45,154 bases of DNA from Verrucomicrobiota bacterium (GCA_023430825.1 JAEYYL010000401.1:1-45154), one strand, 5' to 3'; numbered from the stretch's first letter, positions 16,077 to 25,564 are shown. Numbers and translations: made by a program. The notes: generated by a model not told the origin, from the letters alone.

Positions 16077-17240
16077 TCACCGTTTCGCTGCGCGGGCGAA
16101 ATACTCCGCCAGTCGCCCGGCTTCGCGCGCGAGCGAGAACGTTTTCAACCGCCGCCCTCCCCGGGTCACCAGCGCCCGCCGCAGCTCCGCCTCGCCGGCG
16201 ATCCGTCCCAGCGCCGCCGCCAGCGCCATCTCGTCGCGCGGATCGACATACAGGCAGGCGTCCCCGCCCACCTCGGGCAGCGAGGTCGTGTTCGCCGCCA
16301 GGATCGGACGCCCGAACGCCATCGCCTCCAGCAGCGGAATACCGAAACCTTCGTGCAACGACGGGTAAACCAGCGCCCCCGCCGCCCGCCAGGCCGCCGC
16401 AAACCGCGCCTCGTCGAGATGCCCGGCGAAACACACCCGGTCGACGAGCCCCAGCACTTCCGCCCGCGCCTGCAACGACGCCATGCGCGCGTCCGGATGC
16501 CCCGTCAGCACCAGCCGCCAGGCCGCCGCGCCCGCGCTGTCACAATAGTTTCGATACGCCGCCAGCAGCCTCTCGTGATTCTTGTGCGGCCAGAAATTCG
16601 CCGGATAGAGGAAAAATCCGCCCGCCACCGGCGGCGCCCCACTCTCCGCCGCCACCGTCTGCAACCGGCCCTGCACCGGCAGATGCGTGACGAAGCAGCG
16701 CGCGGGGTCGACCCCGTAGTGCGCCTGCAGCCGCGCCGCCGTGTAATGCGAGATGCACTGGAAAAACGCCGCTTCCGCCGCCACCTGCGTGAACCACTCG
16801 TGCCGGTAGTTCACCTCCTCGATCGGCAGCGCTTCCGGCAGATCGCGGTGCAACAGATCGACGATCAGGCTCACCGTCGGCACGCCTGCCCGCATCGCAC
16901 TCGACCGCCCGAACGGCGCATACAACACGTCGAAGCGCGGCGCCTGCACCTCGTCCGCCCACACGCCGTCTCCCTCCCGCAACAGCGGCCGCAACTCCGG
17001 CTCGAGTTCGCTCGCCGCGAGGAACACCAGCCGCAACCGGCGCCCTTTCGTCCGGCCGATCTCCCCGAGAAACGAAAATACCAGCGGCTTCACCCCGCCG
17101 TTCGCTCCTCCAGGCCGCATCAGCCGCAGGTCGACGCCGACCGTGAGCGCGCGGCGCAGCGCGTGGCGGCGAATCCACGCCAGCCACCCGCCCCGGTTTC
17201 GCTCGGCCGAGAACCTCGTCGCGTCTCCCACGGTAAGCAA
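16077..17240 (-). CDS. glycosyltransferase family 4 protein
   Basis: This 387-residue protein is a GT-B, GT4-type retaining glycosyltransferase. The donor-binding C-terminal domain shows FFLYPANFWPHKNHERLL, LVLTGHPD, VCFAGHLDEARFA and the GT4 signature SLHEGFGIPLLEAMAFGRP near residues 285-305, including the E-x7-E pair. The N-terminal acceptor domain starts around VGVDLRLMRPGG (residue 34), the usual beginning of this family. Preceding residues are arginine-rich, and the assigned start is TTG with no ribosome binding site, so the true start is uncertain. It follows the GH28 gene by 26 bases on the same strand. Sugar donor and acceptor are unknown. Confidence 0.85.
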   Translation of the reverse strand: MLTVGDATRFSAERNRGGWLAWIRRHALRRALTVGVDLRLMRPGGANGGVKPLVFSFLGEIGRTKGRRLRLVFLAASELEPELRPLLREGDGVWADEVQAPRFDVLYAPFGRSSAMRAGVPTVSLIVDLLHRDLPEALPIEEVNYRHEWFTQVAAEAAFFQCISHYTAARLQAHYGVDPARCFVTHLPVQGRLQTVAAESGAPPVAGGFFLYPANFWPHKNHERLLAAYRNYCDSAGAAAWRLVLTGHPDARMASLQARAEVLGLVDRVCFAGHLDEARFAAAWRAAGALVYPSLHEGFGIPLLEAMAFGRPILAANTTSLPEVGGDACLYVDPRDEMALAAALGRIAGEAELRRALVTRGGRRLKTFSLAREAGRLAEYFARAAKR

Positions 17241-17266
17241 AGATGCCGATTGCCCAGGCCGACGGG

Positions 17267-18955
17267 TTACCGCCGCACCCGTTCCGCGCCGACCTCGACG
17301 CGGCCGTCCGCCAGCCCCGTCGCATCACGCACGGACACACCCCGCACGTCGCGCAGCGACCACTCTTTCCGGTCCGGCTCCGTCGCCAGCTGCACGTTGT
17401 CCAGCCGGCCCCCCACGACATCGTCCAACACCACCGCAGGGCGGGCCTCCGCGCTCATCAGCCGCAGGTCCACGTCGCGCACCTGCAGTCCCGCGACATG
17501 TCGTGCGAAAATTCCCCACGAGGGCATCGTGCCGAAATTATAAGGATCCGGATAGCTCTTCTCGTATTCCGGCACCTCCCGCGCCGCCTGCTCCGCCGTG
17601 CCGCCGCCGCGATAATGGATCTGTAAATTCGACAACACCACGTCCTCGATCGGGTGGCCCGGCAGCCCCGCGATCAGAATCCCATGCTCCGGCGCCACGT
17701 TGCTCGCGACGACATTGGCGATCGAGATCCGCCGCACCTTGCCCGGCGCCGTCGTATCCGGCGCGCGGAGACGTGCGCCGAGCCGGATGAAGATCGGCGC
17801 ATTCTGCACGTCGCGCATCGTGATATTGCTGATCGCCACGTCCTCCAGCACGCCGCCGTCGACCTGCTCCAGGGCGATGCCACGGCAGTAGTCGAAGACG
17901 CAGTTCGCGATCGTGATGTTGCGGAAACCCCCGCCCGCCTCGGTGCCGAACTTGATCCGCCCCATCGCTCCACCGCGCTGCCGGCCTTTCCGGGTGCGCG
18001 TCCCGTCGAGCAGCGTGCCCTCGTCGTAGCCGCTGACGAAGCAGTTCACGATCGTCACGTTTTCCGTCATCCGCTTCACGCCGAGCGCATGCGACGACTT
18101 CAGGCAGATCGCATCGTCCCACGGCGAATTCACCGATGTGTTCGAGATGCGGACGTTGCTACACGCATCGATGTCGATGCCGTCGCGATTCGTGTCGATC
18201 AGCAGGTTGTCGATCGTGAGGTTGTCCACCCCGGTCGCCAGAATCCCGAAATGTCCGCCGTGCAGGATCGTGAAATCGCGCAGCGTCACATTCCGGCATT
18301 CGCTGAGCGCGATCGCCTTGTTGCCCACGCCGTCCGGCTTGCGGTCGCGCGCATTCGGGTAGCCGAAAGGCCCCGGCGTCAGGTCAGGCCTCGGCTCGAT
18401 CGGAAACACGCCGTCCGCCTCCAGCACGTCGGGCGGATTGTCCGCCGGGTGCTCGATCAGCGCACCGACGGGAAGAGCCACCGCGCTGTTCCCGCGGCTC
18501 AGGCCTCGCCCGTAGATCCGGCCCGGCCCCACGATCGCGACGTTCTCTAGTCGTTCCCCCCAGATCAGGCTGTTGCGGAAATGCGAGTGCCCAAAATCCT
18601 GATACATGTCCCACGCATTCGGTTCCGGCCGGTCGTAACCCGCCTCCGGCGTCGGCTCCGCCGCCACGATCGTCGCGCCCGCCGCCAGCCGCAGCGTGAC
18701 GTTGCTCTGCAGCCGGATCGAGTGGCACAGATACTCGCCCGCCGGAAACTCCACCGTCCCTCCACCCGCGGCCGCCGCTGCCGCGATCGCACGGTTGACC
18801 GCCGCCGTGTCGAGCGTGCGCCCGTCGCCCGTCGCCCCGTGCGCCCGCACCGAAAAGGCCTCCGCCGGCGCCCGCTCCCCCGCGCCGCGAAGCGTGGCGG
18901 CCAACGGCAGCGCCAATAAAAACACACACAGCCAGCGGGAGAAAAAGGGTTTCAT
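17267..18955 (-). CDS. secreted glycoside hydrolase family 28 (polygalacturonase-like)
   Basis: The protein has 562 residues and starts with a signal peptide (MKPFFSRWLCVFLLALPLAA). The mature part opens with the pectate-lyase-fold signature FSVRAHGATGDGRTLDT and runs as a right-handed beta helix with many repeated short N-I-T-I/V-x-N strands. GH28 catalytic motifs are visible: NRDGID at 256-261 and the DDAICLKSSH segment near 278-287, which supply the catalytic Asp residues. Family members hydrolyse galacturonan or related pectic linkages. At 562 residues it is longer than simple polygalacturonases, as is common for exo-acting or rhamnogalacturonan-directed members. The ATG at 18955 begins the signal peptide. 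Confidence 0.9.
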   Translation of the reverse strand: MKPFFSRWLCVFLLALPLAATLRGAGERAPAEAFSVRAHGATGDGRTLDTAAVNRAIAAAAAAGGGTVEFPAGEYLCHSIRLQSNVTLRLAAGATIVAAEPTPEAGYDRPEPNAWDMYQDFGHSHFRNSLIWGERLENVAIVGPGRIYGRGLSRGNSAVALPVGALIEHPADNPPDVLEADGVFPIEPRPDLTPGPFGYPNARDRKPDGVGNKAIALSECRNVTLRDFTILHGGHFGILATGVDNLTIDNLLIDTNRDGIDIDACSNVRISNTSVNSPWDDAICLKSSHALGVKRMTENVTIVNCFVSGYDEGTLLDGTRTRKGRQRGGAMGRIKFGTEAGGGFRNITIANCVFDYCRGIALEQVDGGVLEDVAISNITMRDVQNAPIFIRLGARLRAPDTTAPGKVRRISIANVVASNVAPEHGILIAGLPGHPIEDVVLSNLQIHYRGGGTAEQAAREVPEYEKSYPDPYNFGTMPSWGIFARHVAGLQVRDVDLRLMSAEARPAVVLDDVVGGRLDNVQLATEPDRKEWSLRDVRGVSVRDATGLADGRVEVGAERVRR

Positions 18956-19038
18956 GGGCAACGACCAGGATGCGTGGCGCATCTTCGCGAGCCATGCGCG
19001 CGCGAGTCAACGCAGGGACACCGCCGCGGCGGGTTTCC

Positions 19039-19473
19039 TCACGCCGCAGCGTGACGGTCCGCCCACGGCGAACCCAGCGGCTCTTCCTCGTGTGCCGCCA
19101 GTTCGGTGAACACCGCCGCCTCCCCGCCTTGATGCAACCGGCCGGCCTCGCGCAACAGCCGCGTGCAGACCCGTTCGCGCACCATCGGATCGTGCGGCGG
19201 CACCGCCGCCCCCCGCCGCTGCGTCTCCGCCGCCGTCTCCTCGGCGATCGCCCGCTGCAGGGTCGCCACATCGAAGGAAGCTGAGGGATCGCGTCGAGTC
19301 ATGGACAAGCTGCTGGCGAAGGGCGTCGTGCCCTCCCCGCGAGCTCCCTCATCGGCCCTTTCCTCCTCCCGATTGAACGCGAATTCCACCACCGCGCCGC
19401 GGCCCGGCTGCCGCTGCTGAACACGAGGCAGATAACGAAAAAATTCCCACGAGCGCTGGAGCCACGACGCCAT
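19039..19473 (-). CDS. hypothetical protein, 144 residues
   Basis: This frame begins MASWLQRSWEFFRYLPRV and has a Glu/Arg-rich body with a predicted helical centre (DVATLQRAIAEETAAETQ). No family is recognised, and there is no signal peptide or membrane segment. Third codon positions are G/C-rich, as in neighbouring real genes, and no other frame in this gap is better. A shorter version could start at the internal Met before TRRDPSASF (about residue 58). It lies just upstream of the GH28 gene on the same strand and is divergent from cheX. Confidence 0.5.
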   Translation of the reverse strand: MASWLQRSWEFFRYLPRVQQRQPGRGAVVEFAFNREEERADEGARGEGTTPFASSLSMTRRDPSASFDVATLQRAIAEETAAETQRRGAAVPPHDPMVRERVCTRLLREAGRLHQGGEAAVFTELAAHEEEPLGSPWADRHAAA

Positions 19474-19653
19474 TGCGGACGTTCGACCCCACGCTCCCTC
19501 GACGGTTCGCCGTCCCCCTTAGCTCACCGGGAAACCCCGACGGATGTTTCGCCCCCGCTCCCGTGTCGGGAAAAAAATCATTCGCTGGCATCTTCGCTGA
19601 AAACTCAGCTTCAGAAATCTCCGTTTGTCCCGAATTACTTCGCTCATCCCCCC

Positions 19654-20163
19654 ATGATGGCCGTCAAAACTCCCGTCACTGACCAGCTGATCCAGGAATG
19701 CATCATCCGGTCCGTCCAAACCGTCTTCCAGACGATGGCCAGCCACGACGTCACGTTTGTCGAACAGGCCTCGCCCGAAGCCGCCGTGCTGCCGCTCGCC
19801 GCATCGCACATCATCGCCAGCGTCGGCTTCGTCGGCGCCTGCGACGGGCTCATCTATCTTTGTCTCAGCGAGAAATTCGCCACGATCGCCAGCAGCCGCA
19901 TCCTCGGCATGACCGAACAGGAAGTGGAGATGCACGGCGACGAGGTCGTGCACGACGCGATCGGGGAGATCACCAACATGACCGTCGGCGGTTTCAAGAA
20001 CACGCTTTGCGACATGGGCTTCCCGTGCAAACTCACGCTCCCGGCCATCGTGCGGGGCAACAAGCTCTCCATCGCCGCAATCAAGTCCGCCACGCGCCAT
20101 ATCTTCCATTTCGACTGCGCCGGCCACCGCCTGACCGTCGACATCCAGCTCAAGATCGATTGA
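19654..20163 (+). CDS. cheX: CheX-type chemotaxis phosphatase
   Basis: This 169-residue protein belongs to the CheC/CheX/FliY family of CheY-P phosphatases, which end chemotaxis signals by dephosphorylating the response regulator. The phosphatase signature D101-x3-E105-x2-N108 is present in HDAIGEITNMTVGGFKN, once only, as in CheX. The remaining beta strands (FVGACDGLIYLCLSE; LTLPAIVRGNKL) fit the family. No other chemotaxis or flagellar gene is in the window, so it may act on a CheY-like regulator encoded elsewhere. The start is the first of two adjacent Met codons. Confidence 0.85.
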   Translation: MMAVKTPVTDQLIQECIIRSVQTVFQTMASHDVTFVEQASPEAAVLPLAASHIIASVGFVGACDGLIYLCLSEKFATIASSRILGMTEQEVEMHGDEVVHDAIGEITNMTVGGFKNTLCDMGFPCKLTLPAIVRGNKLSIAAIKSATRHIFHFDCAGHRLTVDIQLKID

Positions 20164-20185
20164 TCCAGGTCCAGCCTGAGTTCCG

Positions 20186-20224
20186 CCGCCGCGCCGCTTC
20201 ACCGCTGCGCGGCGGGCTTGTTTT
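20186..20224 (+). terminator. rho-independent-type terminator after cheX
   Basis: A perfect 9-bp stem (CCGCCGCGC at 20186-20194, GCGCGGCGG at 20207-20215) with a 12-base loop is followed by GCTTGTTTT. It lies 23 bases after the cheX stop and separates it from the next gene. Confidence 0.65.
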
Positions 20225-20392
20225 CGGACCACCGCGAACGATCGACGCTCACCCACGGCACATCCGTCCGTCCATGCTCCGCAGCTCCGCGTTCCTTGAA
20301 CATCGATCGCGTAGATTTTGCGCAGTCTATTAGATTGCCGACACCTGGGTCTGATCTTTGCTTTCGCACGATTGCATCCACCTATTTCCTCC

Positions 20393-23300
20393 ATGTCGCC
20401 TTCGCCCTCTTCCTCTCACGCCTCCGACACCCGCTCGCTCGCCTACCTCAATCTCAAGCTCCGCGAACTCTCGCAGCCCGGCGTCCCGGTGGCCGACGAA
20501 GGCCTCAGCGATTTGATCGGCAATTTCGTCGCCCTCAGCCGCGAAAAGGATCGCGCGCTCTCCCGCCACCTCTGCCCGATCGACCAGCGCATCCAGAACT
20601 TCCTCTTCGATTACCTCGATGGCATCGTCGAGGTTCCCCGGCTCCCCGCCGCCACGCTCGTCCTCGACCGCGCCGGCCTCGCCCGCACGCTGTCTCTGCC
20701 GCCCTCGCGCGACGAACACCAGAGCCCCATCCTCACCTCCCGCCGCGTCCGCCAGGGCGTCCTGCACAATCCACGCGCCGACCGCCGCACCACTCAGGGC
20801 ATCTTTCACGTCGCGGAAAACGGCCTCCCGATTCCCAACGACAAGAAGGCCGTCCCCGCCGCCGTCTTCGGCCGCCTCCTCCGCGTCGCCCTGCAACCGC
20901 CCGCCGACTTCGCCCGCCTCCCCTTCACCGCGGCCGAGCCCGAACAGGCCGCCTGCTTCGTCTCGCTCTACCTCCGGCCCACTGTCGTTCCCGCCGTCCC
21001 CGGGTTCACCCCGAAACGCGCGATGGAGACGCACTTCTTCGCGCCCGGCAGCCTCGTCGCCAACCTCGATTTCGTTGAAAGTATCTTCGGCAACGCCGGC
21101 GATCCTCACCTCCCCGAAAACGATGCCGCGCTCGATCCCGAGACCTGGACCGGCCACACCGGCTGCATCATCCTCGCACCCCAGCTCAACGGCCTGAAAA
21201 AAATCGACCTCGGCCTGCCCGCCTGGGACGCCGCCACGCCCCGCCAGCGCCGCGACGGCATGTGCTGGAAAAAGCCCGACGAACTCTACAACGACGGCGG
21301 CGCCTTCAAGATCACCGCCCGCAACGCCTCGGGCGTCGTCGTCACCCTCATCTCCGACAACTATTTCGGCTACTGCAAAAAGGAGGTGAAGACCCAGATC
21401 AGCTTCGCCGCCAACCTGCTCGGCAGCGCCGAAGAGGAACACGCCGGCGGCGCCATCGTGTTCCCCAGCTACGATCTCGGCGAGGACTTCCAGCTCTCCT
21501 CCCACGTGCCGGTCGTCGATCACACGTTCACCGAAGCCATCGCCCTCCTCGGCGATCGCGCCGAACTCCAGCCCGGCGGCTGGGCCCGCGACCGCTCCTC
21601 CCCCGACATCTATTACGTCCCGCACGATGCCCGCTTCGACCTCCGCACCCAGCGCATCACCTGGCGCGGCGCCGACGGCGTCGAACAGACGCTGAAACTC
21701 CTGCCGCGCATCACCTACGTTCTCCCCTCCGGCTACAAGGTCGAGATGGCCAAGCCCGACGAGGGCCGCCGCTGGCGCCTGCGCGGCACCACCGCCGAGG
21801 GCCTCCTCTGCCACAAGCCCTGCACCGTCTCCGGCGGCGGCAAATCCGAGATCTCCAAATCCATCGCCGACGCCACCTTCACCGGCCCCGTCTTCGTCAA
21901 CGACCTCGCCAAGGACCTCGACCGCGTCGACGAAATCCTCCGCCACGACTACTCGAAACGCTTCCGCGATCCCGCGAAAAACCGGCCGCACGGCCGCCCC
22001 ATCCTCGGGCCCGAACGCTCCCTCGGCTCCGTCGTCAAACTCCTCTCCACCAGCCCCGATTACACCGACGACTACAACGCCTGGCTCGATACCATCCCGG
22101 GCAACATCCGCGACCTCGTCCTCATCGTGAAGCGCGCCTACAAGCCCGAATGGGGCAACGACTGGCGCCGTCATTACAGCGTGGATCGAATCAACGCCCG
22201 CCCCGGCAACGAGCTGAAATACCACCGCGAACGCCTCCTCACCCACTACCTGCGCGTCGGCTACACGCGCGACGGCGGCTGGCGCACGTTCACGCTCCGC
22301 AAGGACTTCTTCCCCGCCGAAAAAATCCAGGCCGAAGACGACATCACCGCCTCCACCGTCGCCCCCGCCGAGCGCGTCCAGGGCCGTCCGGGCACCGCGG
22401 CGTCTTCACCGACCGGCGCTCCCTCGCTCAAGTTCGTCCTCAACTGCGAGGCCCGCCTCTTCCAACGTCCCGACGACGCCATCGTTCGCGGCTACGACAA
22501 GAACACCGAGCGCGACTTCGGCCGCGGCGGAAACTTCTTCTCCAACTACGAGCCCCTCGATCGCGCCGCCGCGGCCGCCGTCGTCGAGGACACCCTCGGC
22601 TTCGACGCCTTCACCGAACCGGTGCGCAAGATCTTCCGCGATTACCTCGAACAGACCGGCCCCGCCTATCTCGTTTCACCCGCGCATCCGCGCGTCGTCG
22701 ACGGCAAACCCTCGAAGAATCCGCGCTACCTCCAGGTGCGCCCCGATCTCGAAAACCCCCGCGCCACCTACCTCGCCCAAGCCGGCGCCCGGCTCTACCG
22801 CCGCCTCCCCGCCACCGCCCCCGTCGTGTTCCCCGTCGGCGCCGTCCTCATGGGCCGCCGTCTCAATCCGCCCGAACCCGGCGTCCAACCTCTCTGCGTT
22901 TACGGCCCGATCCATTATCAGGAACTGCCCGAGGCGTTCATGGACCTCATCGCCAGCCTCACCGGCAAATCGCCCTCCACCACCGGAGCCGGCTCCGAAG
23001 GCGCGCTCACCAAGGGCCCCTTCAACGCCCTTCCGCCCATCTTCGACCTCAACGCCGCCCTCGTCTCCTACATCCTCACCGCCCTGCCCGTCTTCTCGAC
23101 CGCCGCCGGCTGGATCGGCCCCAAACACCGCATCGATCACGACGTCAGCCTCCTCGTCCCCGAACTCTGGGCGCGCATGTCGCCCCAGGAACAGGACCCC
23201 GCCTACCTGATCGAACAGGGCTATCTCGAGCGCTGCCAGGACTTCGATCACGCCGGCGAACGCGTCCTCGCCAGCCGCCTCGGCTGGCGCGTCACCGAGC

Positions 23301-23854
23301 GCTTCGTCCAGGCCTTCTGCGGCCGCGTCTTCTCCAATCCCACCGCCGTGTTCGAGGAAGAGTTTCTCCGCCCCGAACAACAGGACCCCGACATCTTCGC
23401 CCAAGGCATGCGCAACATCCTCGAGGCCATGCGCACCGCCGCCGCGAACTACTTCGACGACGGCTCGATCGCTCAAGCCTGCCCGCCCCTGCGCGCTCTC
23501 CTCCACATCATGCGCGACGGGAACTGGGAAGGGCGCGGCCTCGACGACCCGGACTTCCGCAAGCTCTTCGACCGCGACACCGTCCTGGCGAGCGACTGGT
23601 ATGCCGCGCGCCTCGAAGCGCAGCGCACCGTCGACGAATTCCTCTGGGAGCGTCACGCGCGCTACCTGGAAAAATTCCTCCAGCGGCAAAATTACGCCGA
23701 CGTCGCCGCCGCCCTCGACATCCGCGGCCGGCTCGATCGCGTCACCGCGCTCGCTCGTGCCGCGCGCGATCCCGGCTACGCGAAAACCCTCACCGGCACC
23801 CTCGGCGCCGAGCCCGCCATCGCCGCCGAACTCGGCAAACTCCATCTCCACTGA
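20393..23854 (+). CDS. putative PPi-dependent phosphoenolpyruvate carboxykinase
   Basis: This very long protein of 1153 residues shows the catalytic skeleton of PEP carboxykinase. A P-loop (TVSGGGKSE, K484) aligns with the SGTGKTT kinase-1a loop of ATP-PEPCK. An Asp in FVND (D504) lies 20 residues after that Lys, as the kinase-2 Asp does in GTP-PEPCK. A Lys (about 330) and a His (H350, in EEEHAGG) are spaced exactly 20 apart, like the metal ligands K244 and H264 of GTP-PEPCK. ATP and GTP enzymes are only about 530-640 residues; known PPi-type enzymes are about 1100-1200. The expected reaction interconverts oxaloacetate plus PPi with PEP, CO2 and Pi. The ATG at 20393 is preferred to one 75 bases upstream. 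The alignment is from memory of the family, so the PPi assignment remains inferred. Confidence 0.65.
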   Translation: MSPSPSSSHASDTRSLAYLNLKLRELSQPGVPVADEGLSDLIGNFVALSREKDRALSRHLCPIDQRIQNFLFDYLDGIVEVPRLPAATLVLDRAGLARTLSLPPSRDEHQSPILTSRRVRQGVLHNPRADRRTTQGIFHVAENGLPIPNDKKAVPAAVFGRLLRVALQPPADFARLPFTAAEPEQAACFVSLYLRPTVVPAVPGFTPKRAMETHFFAPGSLVANLDFVESIFGNAGDPHLPENDAALDPETWTGHTGCIILAPQLNGLKKIDLGLPAWDAATPRQRRDGMCWKKPDELYNDGGAFKITARNASGVVVTLISDNYFGYCKKEVKTQISFAANLLGSAEEEHAGGAIVFPSYDLGEDFQLSSHVPVVDHTFTEAIALLGDRAELQPGGWARDRSSPDIYYVPHDARFDLRTQRITWRGADGVEQTLKLLPRITYVLPSGYKVEMAKPDEGRRWRLRGTTAEGLLCHKPCTVSGGGKSEISKSIADATFTGPVFVNDLAKDLDRVDEILRHDYSKRFRDPAKNRPHGRPILGPERSLGSVVKLLSTSPDYTDDYNAWLDTIPGNIRDLVLIVKRAYKPEWGNDWRRHYSVDRINARPGNELKYHRERLLTHYLRVGYTRDGGWRTFTLRKDFFPAEKIQAEDDITASTVAPAERVQGRPGTAASSPTGAPSLKFVLNCEARLFQRPDDAIVRGYDKNTERDFGRGGNFFSNYEPLDRAAAAAVVEDTLGFDAFTEPVRKIFRDYLEQTGPAYLVSPAHPRVVDGKPSKNPRYLQVRPDLENPRATYLAQAGARLYRRLPATAPVVFPVGAVLMGRRLNPPEPGVQPLCVYGPIHYQELPEAFMDLIASLTGKSPSTTGAGSEGALTKGPFNALPPIFDLNAALVSYILTALPVFSTAAGWIGPKHRIDHDVSLLVPELWARMSPQEQDPAYLIEQGYLERCQDFDHAGERVLASRLGWRVTERFVQAFCGRVFSNPTAVFEEEFLRPEQQDPDIFAQGMRNILEAMRTAAANYFDDGSIAQACPPLRALLHIMRDGNWEGRGLDDPDFRKLFDRDTVLASDWYAARLEAQRTVDEFLWERHARYLEKFLQRQNYADVAAALDIRGRLDRVTALARAARDPGYAKTLTGTLGAEPAIAAELGKLHLH

Positions 23855-23990
23855 GCCGCTCCCGCCGACGCGCGCCACCTCGCGCGTCCGCGCGTTGGAT
23901 CGAGGGGTCGAAGCCTGCTGGCAGGCGATGAAGCGCATTTGGAGCTTCGTCGCCCGCGACGTCGTGCTTACGTTCGCCCGTCGCTCCGCC

Positions 23991-25280
23991 ATGAACGCCG
24001 TCTCCGCCGCCCTCTTCCGCGTCCCCCTGCTGGTCATCGTCGGCGTCCTCGCCACGGCTCTTCACGCCCGCGTCGACCTGCTGCTCGTTCCCCCGCTCCA
24101 CCCCGTGCCCCCGGTGCCGGGCGTCACCTTCACGCTCCACCTCAACAATCCCACGGAGTTCAACGAGAGCGTCGTTCTTCCGCTCGAACTCGAAGCCGAA
24201 TACGCCAGCTCCGCCGGCCACCACCGCACCACGCTCGTCCTCGCCCATCCCCACGACGCGCAACGCGAGGTGCGTCCCAGGACTCGCGTCACCGTCGAAC
24301 TGCGCCTCACCGAACCCCTCGCCGGCGACCCGGGCTTCGTTTCCCTCCGCCTCACTCACCCGTCGAGCAACGCCATCATGTTCGAGCTCGATCCCGCCGC
24401 TCCGCCGCCTGCTCCATCGCCGCTCGATCCACCACCCCCGCCCGACCAACCGAAACCGCCTTCCGCCTTCAAACCCGGCCACCATCTCGACCTCACCACC
24501 GACCTCGAGACGATGCGCCGCCACATTTCCAGCTACGATCCGATCTACTTCGTCGTCGGCTCGCGCGACCGCCTCAACGCCCGTTTCCAGTTCAGCTTCA
24601 AATACCGCCTCTTCGAAACCGGCGCCCCCGGCGAACCGCTCCTCGAACAACTCGTCCGCGACCTCTACTTCGCCTACACCCAGACGTCCATCTGGGACCT
24701 CGAAACCCTCTCGAAGCCGTTCTACGACTCCAGCTACAAGCCTACCGTTTTTCTCCTCCACGAATTTCGCGGCGACGCCCACGGCTGGCTCTTCGGCCTC
24801 CAGGGCGGCGTGCAACATGAGTCCAACGGACGCGGCAGCGGCACCACACCCGCCAACCCCCGCGGACACACCTTCGAGTCGCGCAGCCTCAACTCGCTCT
24901 ACGCCGTCGCCCGCGCACGCTGGACCGCCGACGACGGCCGCTTCTTCGAAGCCGCTTTGCGCGCCAACACGTATTTCGATCTCGAGGACAACCCCGACAT
25001 CGCCCGCTTCCGCGGCCACCTCGAGTTGACGTTGCGCGGCGGATACGATCGCGGCTTTCAACTCTCCACCCACGTCCGCGGCCACCCCCGCGGCCACGGC
25101 AGCGGCGAGTTCAATGCCACCTGGCCCGCGATCGAAACGCCGCTCATCAAGAAGCTCCTCCCCAACTCGCTCGGCGGCTACGCCCTCCTTCAGTATTTCA
25201 ACGGCTACGGCGAAAGCCTCCTCGATTACGACATCCGCCGCCGCGATCAGCTCCGCTTCGGTCTCCTGCTGGTCCGCTGA
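23991..25280 (+). CDS. pldA: outer-membrane phospholipase A
   Basis: The protein of 429 residues has a signal peptide, an N-terminal beta domain (about 30-135), a Pro-rich spacer (about 140-160) and a C-terminal beta barrel. The OMPLA active-site motif is visible as H276-E-S278-N-G, equivalent to the HxSNG motif of PldA, in which His and Ser are catalytic. Further barrel features include KYRLFET, YFAYTQTSIWDL, YDSSYKPTVFLL and the final LLQYFNGYGESLLDYD segment. Family enzymes hydrolyse acyl chains of phospholipids in the outer leaflet when membrane asymmetry is lost. The extra N-terminal domain and Pro-rich linker make it longer than the E. coli enzyme. An in-frame ATG at 23928 is an alternative start. 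Confidence 0.9.
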   Translation: MNAVSAALFRVPLLVIVGVLATALHARVDLLLVPPLHPVPPVPGVTFTLHLNNPTEFNESVVLPLELEAEYASSAGHHRTTLVLAHPHDAQREVRPRTRVTVELRLTEPLAGDPGFVSLRLTHPSSNAIMFELDPAAPPPAPSPLDPPPPPDQPKPPSAFKPGHHLDLTTDLETMRRHISSYDPIYFVVGSRDRLNARFQFSFKYRLFETGAPGEPLLEQLVRDLYFAYTQTSIWDLETLSKPFYDSSYKPTVFLLHEFRGDAHGWLFGLQGGVQHESNGRGSGTTPANPRGHTFESRSLNSLYAVARARWTADDGRFFEAALRANTYFDLEDNPDIARFRGHLELTLRGGYDRGFQLSTHVRGHPRGHGSGEFNATWPAIETPLIKKLLPNSLGGYALLQYFNGYGESLLDYDIRRRDQLRFGLLLVR

Positions 25281-25393
25281 TCCCCCTCCACGCGCCGTCT
25301 TCACCGGCAACCGCCATCCCCGTCCGTCCTCGGCCGCCGCCCCCAGCGACCTCGCCACCCGCTCCGCTTCGCTCGACCAAACCGCCCCCCCCG

Positions 25394-25426
25394 CCACCCT
25401 TTGTCATATAATGGATGACAAATGCC
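25394..25426. promoter_or_regulatory. 33-base palindromic element, copy 2 (putative operator)
   Basis: This is the second copy of the element at 15838-15870, identical over the 22-base core. In this copy the inverted repeat extends to 8 bp (bases 25400 and 25422 also pair). It lies 138 bases upstream of the aminotransferase start in a 284-base gap with no other gene. Its orientation relative to the downstream gene is opposite to copy 1. Confidence 0.65.
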
Positions 25427-25564
25427 TTGGCCGCTTTCACGCCCCTCCGCGCTGAAAATCCCGTCCTCCGCTTTCGGCCGCCGCCCTGCACAGCCCCTGC
25501 ACAAAACGCCCGCACACCCCCGCGAGTCTCGACTCCACCGCGCCTTCCCGCTCTCACCAAGCGC

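Noticed and set aside
20330..22246. Long minus-strand open frame opposite the PEPCK-like gene
   Set aside because: Its Val/Gly/Glu/Ala-rich composition is the typical mirror of a high-GC3 gene on the other strand. Similar mirrors opposite rpoN, leuB and the E1 gene were dropped for the same reason.
21262..23931. An 889-codon open frame on the plus strand inside the PEPCK-like gene
   Set aside because: It is an out-of-frame reading of G/C-rich coding DNA: the product is mostly Arg, Pro and His with no domain, while the overlapping frame has a coherent fold and catalytic motifs.
25411..25455. Short frame ATG-GAT-GAC-AAA beginning inside the palindromic element
   Set aside because: The first four codons (MDDK) are shared by both copies, but only because the DNA element is repeated. 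What follows differs in length and sequence, so a leader peptide is not supported.
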